Assembly (NCBI GenBank): GCA_946405645.1
Contig: CAMJHW010000026.1
Span: 1 to 13,272 of the forward strand
Direction: 5' to 3'
Length of the DNA: 13,272 nucleotides
DNA from: an uncultured Bacteroidales bacterium
GTDB taxonomy: Bacteria; Bacteroidota; Bacteroidia; Bacteroidales; UBA932
Each line of letters starts with the position of its first letter. The first letter of the stretch is position 1. Below are positions 1-7,516 of this stretch, in pieces. A program made the position numbers and the translations under genes. The notes beneath the pieces are model-generated. The model worked only from the letters and a program-made list of their open reading frames with translations, searched no databases and was not told where the DNA came from.

Positions 1-69
1 AGGAGGACCGAAGCGATGAATAAGACGTGTGTTTTCATTTTTAGAATCTCCTATAATTGATAAAATTTG

Positions 70-77
70 TATCTTTG
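70..77 (+). promoter_or_regulatory. Putative -7 promoter box of the proS operon
   Basis: TATCTTTG matches the Bacteroidota -7 consensus TAnnTTTG. It lies 102 bases before the proS ATG, so transcription would begin near base 84 and leave a leader of roughly 95 nt. No convincing TTTG-type -33 box is visible at the expected distance. It would drive proS, the DUF3078 gene and tilS, since those genes are separated by only 11 and 6 bp. The call rests on motif match and position only. Confidence 0.55.
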
Positions 78-82
78 CAAAC

Positions 83-126
83 GTTGCTTGCAACTTTTAT
101 ACCTTTCCAATCCGTCTGTAAGACGG
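83..126 (+). promoter_or_regulatory. Two small hairpins in the proS 5' leader
   Basis: Two inverted repeats lie between the putative start of transcription and proS. Bases 83-87 (GTTGC) pair with 90-94 (GCAAC) around a 2-nt loop. Bases 112-117 (CCGTCT) pair perfectly with 121-126 (AGACGG) around the loop GTA. No run of T follows the second stem, so it does not look like an intrinsic terminator, and the leader has none of the T-box sequences known to me. It may affect stability or translation of the operon mRNA, or be chance. AT-rich sequence then runs from about 131 to the ATG. Confidence 0.35.
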
Positions 127-179
127 GGAAACTTTCACAATGTTAACAAGAAAATTGATTTTTAGCAAATTTAATAGTT

Positions 180-1658
180 ATGGCCAAGGAAGTGACTAAA
201 AGGTCCGACAATTATTCGCAGTGGTACAACGATCTGGTGGTGAAAGCCGACCTCGCCGAACAGTCCGCAGTCAGGGGCTGCATGGTCATCAAACCGTACG
301 GCTACGCCATCTGGGAGAAAATGCAGAGCGTACTCGACGGAATGTTCAAGGAGAAAGGCGTCCAGAATGCGTATTTCCCCCTCTTCATACCCAAATCATT
401 CTTCTCGCGCGAGGCCGAGCACGTGGCAGGTTTCGCCAAGGAATGCGCCGTGGTGACCCACCACAGGCTCATGAACGACCCCGAAGGCAAGGGGGTTGTC
501 GTGGATCCTGACGCCAAGCTCGAAGAGGAACTCATCGTACGCCCGACTTCCGAAACTATTATCTGGAGCACATATAAGAACTGGGTGACTTCCTGGCGCG
601 ACCTCCCCATCCTCTGCAACCAGTGGTGCAACGTCGTGCGCTGGGAGATGCGCACCCGACTGTTCCTCCGCACCGCGGAGTTCCTCTGGCAGGAAGGCCA
701 TACCGCCCACGCCACTGCCGAAGAAGCCGAGTCCATGGCTCGTCAGATGGTCCACGTGTACGCCGACTTCGCCCGCAACTGCCTGGCCCTCCCCGTAATC
801 GTCGGCCATAAGAGTCCCAACGAGCGTTTCGCCGGAGCCCTCGACACCCTCACCATCGAAGCCATGATGCAGGACGGCAAGGCTCTGCAGGCCGGCACGT
901 CCCACTTCCTCGGACAGAATTTCGCCAAGTCTTTCGACGTGCAGTTCACGGGCAAGGACGGCAAGCAGGAGTATGTCTGGGCTACTTCCTGGGGTGTGTC
1001 CACCCGCCTTATGGGCGCGCTGATCATGGCACACGGCGACGACAACGGACTCGTGCTGCCTCCCGCGCTGGCTCCCATCCAGGTCGTGATGGTCCCGATC
1101 TACAAGAGCGACGAGGAGCGCAACGCCATCCTCGACAAGATGTACGAGGTCAAGAAGGCCCTCGAGGCCATGGGCCACAGTGTCAAGGTCGATGACCGCG
1201 ACACCCTCCGCCCCGGCTTCAAGTTCGCCGAGTGGGAGCTCAAGGGAGTCCCCGTACGCCTTGCCATGGGTCCCCGCGACCTGCAGAACGGCACGGTCGA
1301 GGTCCACAGGCGCGATACGCTTGAGAAGAATACCGTCGGCATCGAAGGGCTCGAGAAGTACATCGACGAGCTTCTCGCCGACATCCAGAAGGGCATCTAC
1401 GACAAGGCTCTCGCGTTCCGCACCGCCAACATCCGCAAGTGCGACGACTGGGAGGAGTTCAAGACCGAGATCCAGAAAGGCGGTTTCCTCCTCTGCCACT
1501 GGGACGGTACGCCCGAGACCGAGCAGAAGATCAAGGACGAGACCAAGGCCACCATCCGCTGCATCCCCATCGACAGCTGCGTCTGCGAGGAGGAGGGCAA
1601 GTGCATCTATTCCGGCAAGCCTTCGAGCCGCCGCGTCGTCTTTGCCATTTCCTACTAA
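180..1658 (+). CDS. proS: Prolyl-tRNA synthetase, short archaeal/eukaryotic-like type
   Basis: ProRS joins proline to tRNA(Pro) using ATP in the cytoplasm. This 492-residue protein is the compact form without the editing insertion found in the E. coli-type enzyme. Class II motif 1 lies near residues 40-65, motif 2 around [19 protein letters not shown] (about 153-171), and motif 3 around [21 protein letters not shown] (about 275-295). The anticodon-binding domain follows from about 300. The C-terminal extension has Cys421, Cys439, Cys461, Cys467, Cys469 and Cys475, consistent with the zinc-associated domain of this type, and the chain ends in the characteristic RRVVFAISY with terminal Tyr. The ATG follows an AT-rich leader, and [20 protein letters not shown] is a normal N-terminus for this form. 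It is the first gene of a likely three-gene operon and looks intact. Confidence 0.97.
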   Translation: MAKEVTKRSDNYSQWYNDLVVKADLAEQSAVRGCMVIKPYGYAIWEKMQSVLDGMFKEKGVQNAYFPLFIPKSFFSREAEHVAGFAKECAVVTHHRLMNDPEGKGVVVDPDAKLEEELIVRPTSETIIWSTYKNWVTSWRDLPILCNQWCNVVRWEMRTRLFLRTAEFLWQEGHTAHATAEEAESMARQMVHVYADFARNCLALPVIVGHKSPNERFAGALDTLTIEAMMQDGKALQAGTSHFLGQNFAKSFDVQFTGKDGKQEYVWATSWGVSTRLMGALIMAHGDDNGLVLPPALAPIQVVMVPIYKSDEERNAILDKMYEVKKALEAMGHSVKVDDRDTLRPGFKFAEWELKGVPVRLAMGPRDLQNGTVEVHRRDTLEKNTVGIEGLEKYIDELLADIQKGIYDKALAFRTANIRKCDDWEEFKTEIQKGGFLLCHWDGTPETEQKIKDETKATIRCIPIDSCVCEEEGKCIYSGKPSSRRVVFAISY

Positions 1659-1669
1659 AAGTACACATT

Positions 1670-2725
1670 ATGAAGACTTTGCATACCATCATCGCCGGTG
1701 CGGCCGCGGCACTTTGCCTCGGCGGCGCCGCATATGCGCAGGATGCGCAGAGCGCGGCCGCTGCCGCAGCCGCGGAGCTCGCCAAGGCTCCCGAAGTGGA
1801 GAAGGCTGATGAGAAGCCCAATTTCTGGACCAGCGCAGCCGAGTTTACCTTCGGACTGAACCAGACCAGCCTCTGGGACTGGGCGGCCGGCGGCTACAAC
1901 AACCTCAGCCTCAATTCCGGCCTTGACGCCAACGCCAAGTACGAGAAGGACCTCACGACCTGGGGCAACCGCCTCCAGCTCCAGTACGGCACCCTCTCTT
2001 CGGCCGACAAGAAAGGCCTGATCCAGAAAACTACCGACCGTATCTACGCAGAAAGCAAATGGGGATACAAGACCCGCAAGGACTCCAAGTGGAGCTATAC
2101 CGCGGCCTTCGACTTCCGTTCCCAGTTCAGCGACGGATACAGCGACTACAAGCAGGGAACCGACGGCAAGTGGACCGGTACCCACAAGTCCGGATTCCTC
2201 GCTCCGGCCTACACCAATCTCGGTCTCGGTATGGACTGGACTCCGAACAAGTGGCTGAGCATCAACATCGCTCCCTTGACAGGCGGTTTCACCATCGTCC
2301 GTGCCGAGGACCTGCGCAAGACCTACGGAATGCAACTGCGCGACCCTTCGGCTTCGGCCGCCTCTCCTGCCGGCCCCGACTATCGCAGCGCCAAGTTCCA
2401 GTTCGGCGCCCAGGTCAAGGCCGATGCCAAGTTCGTCATCAACGAAGTGTTCAACTACGGCACCCAGTTGGTCCTGTTCACCGACTATCTCGACAATCCT
2501 TTCAAGGAATACCGCGTCAACTGGGACAACAAGATCACCTGGACCGTCGGCAAGTATTTCAAGATCGGACTCGACACCTGGCTCATCTACGACCCCAACG
2601 TCGTCATCAAGAACGAAAAGGACATCGCCCAGTACCCGGACGGACGCAACCGCGTCCAGTTCAAGGAGTTCACTTCCTTCAATTTCGCATACACCCTCAA
2701 GCCCAGGAGACTGCGGGACAAGTAA
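1670..2725 (+). CDS. DUF3078 family exported protein
   Basis: A 351-residue protein of the Bacteroidota DUF3078 family, whose function is unknown. The ATG at 1670 begins a clear signal peptide: MKT, a hydrophobic Ala/Leu/Gly stretch, then AAYAQ with likely cleavage after YA near residue 23. The reading frame is open further upstream inside proS, but that part is a shadow. A short Ala-rich and acidic linker (about 25-45) precedes the body. The body opens with NFWTSAAEFTFGLNQTSLWDW and AAGGYNNLSLNSG, and is rich in alternating aromatic and polar residues (YGTQLVLFTDYLDNP, NFAYTLKPRR), as in beta-barrel or outer-membrane-associated proteins. Its gaps are 11 bp to proS and 6 bp to tilS, so co-transcription is likely, although an envelope protein has no obvious link to tRNA enzymes. 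Family assignment is from recognition; outer-membrane location is inferred. Confidence 0.85.
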   Translation: MKTLHTIIAGAAAALCLGGAAYAQDAQSAAAAAAAELAKAPEVEKADEKPNFWTSAAEFTFGLNQTSLWDWAAGGYNNLSLNSGLDANAKYEKDLTTWGNRLQLQYGTLSSADKKGLIQKTTDRIYAESKWGYKTRKDSKWSYTAAFDFRSQFSDGYSDYKQGTDGKWTGTHKSGFLAPAYTNLGLGMDWTPNKWLSINIAPLTGGFTIVRAEDLRKTYGMQLRDPSASAASPAGPDYRSAKFQFGAQVKADAKFVINEVFNYGTQLVLFTDYLDNPFKEYRVNWDNKITWTVGKYFKIGLDTWLIYDPNVVIKNEKDIAQYPDGRNRVQFKEFTSFNFAYTLKPRRLRDK

Positions 2726-2731
2726 TCCGTC

Positions 2732-4165
2732 ATGAAGGTCCTGCTGGCTGTGAGCGGAGGCATCGACTCCATGTGCATGGCTGACATGTATGGCCGTGCC
2801 GGAGGAGATTATGCCGTAGCGCATTGCAACTTCCATCTCAGGGGCAGCGATAGCGACGCGGATGCGGAGTTTGTGGAGAAATGGGCGGAAACGCACGGTG
2901 TGCCGTTCTTCCGCGCAGATTTCGACACTTCAGGCTACGCTTCGGAACATGGCATCAGCATAGAAATGGCTGCGCGCGAACTGCGATATGCGTGGTTCGC
3001 GCGCATTGCCGTCCAATACGGCTTCGACGCCGTCGCCGTGGCCCACAATGCCAACGACAACGCCGAAACCCTCATCCTCAATCTCCTGCGCGGCACAGGC
3101 CTCCGCGGCCTCCGCGGCATGGCCTCAGATTCCTCCCTTCCGAGGGAACATGGCCCTGGAAATTGTCTTGCTCCGCAGGAGCCCCCCCATTGTAAACAAT
3201 GGGTCCCCCCCTCTTATGTTGCCGAGGGTGGCACAAATTTCCAGGGCCATGTTCCCTCGGGAATGGTAAGGCTGATAAGGCCGATGCTGGGGATGACGAG
3301 GGCGGAGATAGAGGAATATGCGAAAGCGAACGGAGTAGAGCACCGTGAAGACAGGACCAATGCGGAGAATGATGCGCACCGCAACCGTTTACGCAACAAT
3401 GTATTCCCGGAGTTCGCAAGGATCAATCCCTCCTTCGTGAAGACACTGAACTCCGACATGAGGCATTTCGCGCAGGCGGATGACATCGCTGAAGAGTATT
3501 TCCGAGAAGCACGGGCGAAGATCCTCTCCGAGGACGGGACGATCCGTGTAGACAAGCTTCTGGGTTTCAAGCATTGGAAGTACGTATTCTTCCGTCTGGC
3601 CGAACCATGCGGCTTCAGCGGGAAGACCTTGGATTCGATACTCGCGCTGATTGAAGAGCGCGCGCAGGGCCGCGGCACCTTCGCAGGAAAACGCTTCCAC
3701 TCCTCCACCCACGTCCTGGAGACTTCGCACGATGCGATATCATTCAGAGGGCGTGTTTCCGAAGATGACGGTCCCGACGAAGTGACCGTCACAGGACCGG
3801 GCGACTACCGATTCAAAGGCAGGACCGTCCGGATCGAAACAGTGGTACCCGGGTCGCTGAAGCAGGCGGAGGGCCTGCTCATCTGCGACGCTTCCGCACT
3901 CCTCTTCCCTTTCATCCTCCGCGGCTGGCAGTCCGGAGACTGGATGCGTCCCTTCGGAATGGGAGGCAGGGCCAAGAAACTCAGCGACATCTTTACCGAC
4001 AGGAAAATGTCCCTTTCGGACAAGGAAAGCGCCATCGTCGTATATAGTCCGGCCCTAGACGACGGCGGAGACGGCCGGGTAGCGGCCGTGGCCGGGCTCA
4101 GAATGGACGAAGCCCTCCGCGTGGCGAAGGGCTCCGTAAAAGTCTTGAGGATCTCAGTCCTCTAA
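2732..4165 (+). CDS. tilS: tRNA(Ile)-lysidine synthase with an in-frame palindromic insertion
   Basis: TilS attaches lysine to cytidine 34 of the CAU-anticodon tRNA(Ile), changing it to read AUA. The protein has 477 residues. The N-type ATP PP-loop SGGIDS is at 8-13, followed by HCNFHLRG, ARELRYAWF and AHNANDNAETLILNLLRGTG, all typical of the catalytic domain. The C-terminal TilS domain is seen around GDWMRPFG (from about 402) and KKLSDIFTDRKM. Residues about 137-177 (PREHGPGN to FQGHVPSG) have no counterpart in TilS proteins I know, where GM is followed after only a few residues by the LIRP motif. They are encoded by the palindrome at 3140-3260. Without them the protein would be about 436 residues, an ordinary size. 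Frame, PP-loop and C-terminal domain are all preserved, and the gene should be essential, so the product is probably functional. The ATG is 6 bp after the DUF3078 stop. The TAA directly abuts the sppA stop on the other strand. Confidence 0.95.
   Translation: MKVLLAVSGGIDSMCMADMYGRAGGDYAVAHCNFHLRGSDSDADAEFVEKWAETHGVPFFRADFDTSGYASEHGISIEMAARELRYAWFARIAVQYGFDAVAVAHNANDNAETLILNLLRGTGLRGLRGMASDSSLPREHGPGNCLAPQEPPHCKQWVPPSYVAEGGTNFQGHVPSGMVRLIRPMLGMTRAEIEEYAKANGVEHREDRTNAENDAHRNRLRNNVFPEFARINPSFVKTLNSDMRHFAQADDIAEEYFREARAKILSEDGTIRVDKLLGFKHWKYVFFRLAEPCGFSGKTLDSILALIEERAQGRGTFAGKRFHSSTHVLETSHDAISFRGRVSEDDGPDEVTVTGPGDYRFKGRTVRIETVVPGSLKQAEGLLICDASALLFPFILRGWQSGDWMRPFGMGGRAKKLSDIFTDRKMSLSDKESAIVVYSPALDDGGDGRVAAVAGLRMDEALRVAKGSVKVLRISVL
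3140..3260. repeat. Palindromic element, 25-bp perfect inverted arms, inside tilS
   Basis: Bases 3140-3164 are the exact reverse complement of 3236-3260 (25 of 25). In RNA the stem could gain two more pairs (3139-3261 as U-G and 3138-3262 as U-A). The 71-base interior has three smaller hairpins: 3170-3174 with 3178-3182 (GCTCC/GGAGC, loop GCA), 3186-3193 with 3196-3203 (CCCATTGT/ACAATGGG, loop AA), and 3220-3223 with 3230-3233 (TGCC/GGCA). Two C7 tracts (3182-3188 and 3205-3211) flank the central hairpin. The fold would be a four-way, cloverleaf-like shape. No transposase, clear target duplication or second copy is seen in the window. It is best described as a non-autonomous palindromic (REP/MITE-like) insertion that kept the host frame. 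The family is not recognised. Confidence 0.9.
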
Positions 4166-5965
4166 TTACCTGATATCGATAACGTAAGGGATGCGGGCGA
4201 ACATGACGTCCGCAGGATTATTCTTCACACGCTCATACCAGTCGAGAAGCATTTCCGCAGCATCTCCGAAAGGAGTGCCTGAGAAGATATTCTCAGGGGG
4301 AACACCCTGGCCGAACATCTCCATCATCCTCTCCATCTCGGACAGCGGCTTGGGATATTCTACCACGTTCCAGGCCGTCAGGTCGGCGTCACCGCCGGCG
4401 GAGGCCGCCCACTTCACTGCATCCTCCAGAGTGCCTATCTCGTCCACGAGACCGATCTTGATGGCATCGGAACCGGCCCACACACGACCCTGGGCAATCG
4501 AATCCACGAAGTCGGGCTCAAGGCCGCGTCCCTCGGAAACGGTGTTGACGAAACGAGTGTAGATGTTCTCGACGGAAGCCTGCATATAATCGAGCTCCTC
4601 CTGGTCGAGGGGACGCATCAGGGAATACATGTCGGCATGCTTGTTGGAGCCCACGGTTACGATGTTGACGTGGGCGAGGTCCATGACGGTCTTGCTGAGA
4701 TCGGGAATCATGCTGAAGACGCCGATGGATCCGGTGAGGGTGGTAGCGTCGGAGTAGATCTTGTCACAGTTGTTGGAAATCCAATAACCTCCGGATGCCG
4801 CATAGTTACCATAGGAAGCGACCACGGGCTTCTCTTTCATGAGCAACTCGATGCCCGCCTTGATCTTCTCGGAGGCGAGCACGCTGCCGCCGGGAGAGTT
4901 CACGCGGAAGACGACGGCCTTGATGGTGGAGTCTGCACGGACCTTGGAGATGACGCGGGCGAAATAGTCTCCGGCGACATTCTGCTTGCCTTCGCCGTCG
5001 ATGATCTCGCCGTCAGCATAGAGGATGGCGATCTTCTGTTTCACCTTGGTATTGGGAACGACCTTGGCCGAGATGTAATCGGCAAGGGTGAAGGACTTGA
5101 GTTTCTTGAACGATTCGACGACTGCAAGGTCCGCGAGCTTGTTCTCAAGGCCCTCGCGGTCGAGCAGTTCATCCACGAAACCTTCACGGAGGTAGTCTTC
5201 GGGAAGGTTGAGCTTAAGCTCGTCGATAGCTGCATTGACAGCCTCGACCGACATCCTGCGGCTCTCGGCGATCTCAGAAGCATAGCTGCCCCAGATCGCG
5301 TCGATCATTGCGCGGTTCTGCTCGAGGTTCTCGGGGCTGGGGCTGTTCTTGATATATCCCTCGCCGGCGGACTTGTACTTGCCATGACGTATGAGCTGTA
5401 CGTTGACGCCGAGCTTGTCGAGCAGGTCTTTGTAGAAGGTAAGCCTGCCGCCGATGCCCGTCAGCGAAGAGTTGGCGCCCTGATAGGATGTCATATAGAT
5501 CTTGTCGGAGACGGAAGCAAGATAGTAAGATGCTGTGGAAGGGCCCTCGATATAGGAGATGACAGGCTTTCCGCTCATGCGGAAGTTGGCCAGCGACTTG
5601 CGGAGCTCCTGAAGCTGCGCCATACCGCCGGAGGCGCCGTCGGCCTTGATGTAGATATACTTGACGGCGGGGTCCTCGGCGGCTTTGTTGATGGCCTGGA
5701 CGGCCTTCCAGAGGCCGATGTTCTGAACCATTGAACCGCCGCCGGACACGAGCGACATCACGTCGGGTGAAGCGGGAGTGGACTGCTCGGAGATAACGAT
5801 CTTGGACATATCCATGACCATGACTCCGGACTTGGGCAGCGCGGTGGAAGCGCTGCCGGCAGCAGCGAGCGACGACACGAAGCCCATGCCAAGGATCAAT
5901 GCGATGATTCCCGCAATAAAGAGGCCGCATACTACGGCGAGGACCATTTTGAAGAATTCTTTCAT
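4166..5965 (-). CDS. sppA: Signal peptide peptidase SppA, 67K type
   Basis: SppA is a membrane-anchored serine protease that degrades leftover signal peptides. The 599-residue length fits the long form with two ClpP-like halves. An N-terminal transmembrane anchor spans about residues 7-33, placing the rest on the periplasmic side. The catalytic dyad is visible: Lys198 in GKYKSAGE in the first half and Ser391 in NYAASGGYWIS in the second, matching the positions known for E. coli SppA. VNSPGGSV (355-362) and TLTGSIGVF (409-417) are further family motifs. Start MKEFF at 5965 lies about 16 bases downstream of the expected start site of the minus-strand promoter. The gene is divergent from hisS and convergent with tilS, its TAA lying immediately next to the tilS TAA with no base between. 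It appears intact and probably has its own promoter. Confidence 0.96.
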   Translation of the reverse strand: MKEFFKMVLAVVCGLFIAGIIALILGMGFVSSLAAAGSASTALPKSGVMVMDMSKIVISEQSTPASPDVMSLVSGGGSMVQNIGLWKAVQAINKAAEDPAVKYIYIKADGASGGMAQLQELRKSLANFRMSGKPVISYIEGPSTASYYLASVSDKIYMTSYQGANSSLTGIGGRLTFYKDLLDKLGVNVQLIRHGKYKSAGEGYIKNSPSPENLEQNRAMIDAIWGSYASEIAESRRMSVEAVNAAIDELKLNLPEDYLREGFVDELLDREGLENKLADLAVVESFKKLKSFTLADYISAKVVPNTKVKQKIAILYADGEIIDGEGKQNVAGDYFARVISKVRADSTIKAVVFRVNSPGGSVLASEKIKAGIELLMKEKPVVASYGNYAASGGYWISNNCDKIYSDATTLTGSIGVFSMIPDLSKTVMDLAHVNIVTVGSNKHADMYSLMRPLDQEELDYMQASVENIYTRFVNTVSEGRGLEPDFVDSIAQGRVWAGSDAIKIGLVDEIGTLEDAVKWAASAGGDADLTAWNVVEYPKPLSEMERMMEMFGQGVPPENIFSGTPFGDAAEMLLDWYERVKNNPADVMFARIPYVIDIR

Positions 5966-5987
5966 ATTCGTAACGGATTGATCGGGG

Positions 5988-5995
5988 CAAAAATA
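5988..5995 (-). promoter_or_regulatory. Putative -7 box for sppA
   Basis: Read on the minus strand the bases are TATTTTTG, which fits the Bacteroidota -7 consensus TAnnTTTG. The box ends 22 bases before the sppA ATG, implying a leader of only about 15 nt. No clear -33 element was seen. It sits in the 81-bp divergent gap shared with hisS. Confidence 0.5.
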
Positions 5996-6018
5996 ACAAA
6001 AAACTGCGACTTAAATGC

Positions 6019-6026
6019 TATATTTG
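6019..6026 (+). promoter_or_regulatory. Putative -7 box for hisS
   Basis: TATATTTG matches TAnnTTTG and ends 20 bases before the hisS ATG at 6047, implying a leader of roughly 14 nt. No -33 TTTG is obvious upstream. Its spacing mirrors that of the sppA box on the other strand, so the two genes probably have back-to-back promoters in a short AT-rich gap. Confidence 0.55.
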
Positions 6027-6046
6027 CATGATAAACCAATTGAAGC

Positions 6047-7456
6047 ATGGCACAGAAACCATCCATCCCCAAGGGAACCCGCGACTTCGGACAGCAGGAA
6101 ATGGCCGAGCGCAACTACATATTCGACACCATACGAAGCGTCTTCAAGACTTACGGCTATGCCCAGATCGACACGCCCGCGATGGAGAACCTCTCCACCC
6201 TGCTCGGCAAATACGGCGACGAGGGCGACAAACTCCTGTTCAGGATACTCAACTCCGGAGACGCCTTCTCCGGCATCGACTATGACAGTTTCAGGCTTGA
6301 GGACGGAGACCGTGCATACAACAGCAAGGCATTGTCACTCAAGGTCTGCGAGAAAGGTCTCCGCTACGACCTCACCGTGCCGTTTGCGCGTTTCGTGGTC
6401 CAGCACCAGAACGAGATTTCGTTCCCGTTCAAACGTTACCAGATCCAGCCCGTATGGCGAGCCGACAGGCCGCAGAAAGGCCGATACCGCGAGTTCTACC
6501 AGTGCGACGTGGACGTCATAGGTTCACGTTCGCAGGTCAACGAACTGGAGCTTGTCCAGATCATCGACCGGGTGTTCAAGCTGCTCGACGTGCGCGTGCT
6601 CATCAAGATCAACAACCGCAAGGTCCTCACCGGACTCGCCGAGATATGCGGATTCCCCGACAAGGTCGTGGATATCACCGTCGCCATCGACAAGCTCGAC
6701 AAGGTCGGACTTGACGCCGTCAAGGAAGAGATGCTCGGCAAGGGCCTGACGCCGGAGGCGGTGGCCGTGCTCGAGCCCGTGCTTCTGCTGTCCGGCACCG
6801 ACGCGGAGAAGATTGCCGCCATGCGCAAGCTCATGGGCGGCGGATCCGCGTCGGGCGCAGTCTCCGAGGCAGGCCTGAAGGGCCTGGACGAGCTCGAAGA
6901 GCTTTTCGGCCTCATCGATGCCGCCGGCATCGGATCGGCCGTAGAGATCGATCTCTCACTCGCGCGCGGACTGAATTACTATACGGGAGCCATCTTCGAA
7001 GTCAAAGCCCTCGATTTCGCCATCGGAAGCATCTGCGGCGGAGGCCGTTACGACAACCTTACCGGCATTTTCGGCTTGCCGGACATGTCCGGTGTAGGAG
7101 TCAGTTTCGGTGCCGACCGCATCTACGATGTGCTCAAAGGACTGGACAAGTTCCCCGCCGGGCTCAAGTCCGCCACACGCGTGCTATTTGCCAACATGGG
7201 CGGCAGCGAGCTGCTGTACGTGTTGCCCGTCGCCCGCGCTCTGCGCGAAGCCGGAGTCTCGGTGGAGGTCTATCCCGACTCCGCCAAGCTTAAGAAACAG
7301 TTCGACTACGCCGACCGCAAGTCCATTCCTTTCCTCTCCATCAACGGAGAGTCCGAAATGGCGGCCGGGGTCGTCCAGCTGAAGAATCTCGCCACAGGCG
7401 AGCAGAAAGCGTTCCCCAAGGACGACACCGTCGCCATCCTCGCCTTCCTCGGCTGA
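6047..7456 (+). CDS. hisS: Histidyl-tRNA synthetase
   Basis: HisRS charges tRNA(His) with histidine in the cytoplasm. The 469-residue protein starts [14 protein letters not shown], the usual N-terminus of the family. Class II motif 1 lies about residues 35-50 ([12 protein letters not shown]). Motif 2 is [20 protein letters not shown] (138-157). The histidine-binding signature is [10 protein letters not shown] (305-314), and motif 3 with its glycine-rich lead is GGGRYDNL to [11 protein letters not shown] (331-359). The anticodon-binding domain covers about 377-469 ([11 protein letters not shown] to VAILAFLG). It is somewhat longer than the 424-residue E. coli enzyme, with extra sequence around 215-290, which is usual for Bacteroidota. 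It starts just after a good -7 box, in the opposite direction to sppA. Nothing is missing. Confidence 0.97.
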   Translation: MAQKPSIPKGTRDFGQQEMAERNYIFDTIRSVFKTYGYAQIDTPAMENLSTLLGKYGDEGDKLLFRILNSGDAFSGIDYDSFRLEDGDRAYNSKALSLKVCEKGLRYDLTVPFARFVVQHQNEISFPFKRYQIQPVWRADRPQKGRYREFYQCDVDVIGSRSQVNELELVQIIDRVFKLLDVRVLIKINNRKVLTGLAEICGFPDKVVDITVAIDKLDKVGLDAVKEEMLGKGLTPEAVAVLEPVLLLSGTDAEKIAAMRKLMGGGSASGAVSEAGLKGLDELEELFGLIDAAGIGSAVEIDLSLARGLNYYTGAIFEVKALDFAIGSICGGGRYDNLTGIFGLPDMSGVGVSFGADRIYDVLKGLDKFPAGLKSATRVLFANMGGSELLYVLPVARALREAGVSVEVYPDSAKLKKQFDYADRKSIPFLSINGESEMAAGVVQLKNLATGEQKAFPKDDTVAILAFLG

Positions 7457-7487
7457 CATTGCCGCTTTAGAGCCAGCCTCCATCGAC

Positions 7488-7508
7488 TAATAATATCAAC
7501 CCTTATTA
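7488..7508. other. AT-rich inverted repeat upstream of the GH95 gene
   Basis: TAATAA (7488-7493) and TTATTA (7503-7508) form a 6-bp inverted repeat with a 9-base spacer, ending 9 bases before the GH95 ATG at 7517. The 60-bp gap after hisS contains no TAnnTTTG box and no GC-rich stem with a T-run. The repeat could be an operator or chance in AT-rich sequence. The promoter of the GH95 gene was not identified, so read-through from hisS is possible. Confidence 0.25.
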
Positions 7509-7516
7509 CATCAGCT

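Noticed and set aside
1..60. Possible end of an upstream plus-strand gene (frame 3 reads EDRSDE then TAA at 21-23; frame 1 is open to TGA at 58-60)
   Set aside because: Too short to choose a frame or show coding character.
396..1499. A 367-residue minus-strand open frame inside proS, with similar long antisense frames at 1655-2896 and 4637-5734
   Set aside because: They are complements of proS, the DUF3078 gene and sppA. Their products are Val/Leu/Asp-rich without motifs, as expected from codon bias at high GC.
3140..3260. Palindrome as an intrinsic terminator, integron attC site or tRNA gene
   Set aside because: There is no T-run after the arms, no attC core sequences at the ends, and no tRNA-like conserved loops or CCA end. 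It also lies inside a continuing reading frame.
3140..3260. tilS as a pseudogene broken by the insertion
   Set aside because: The reading frame continues to a normal C-terminal TilS domain, and catalytic motifs on both sides are intact.
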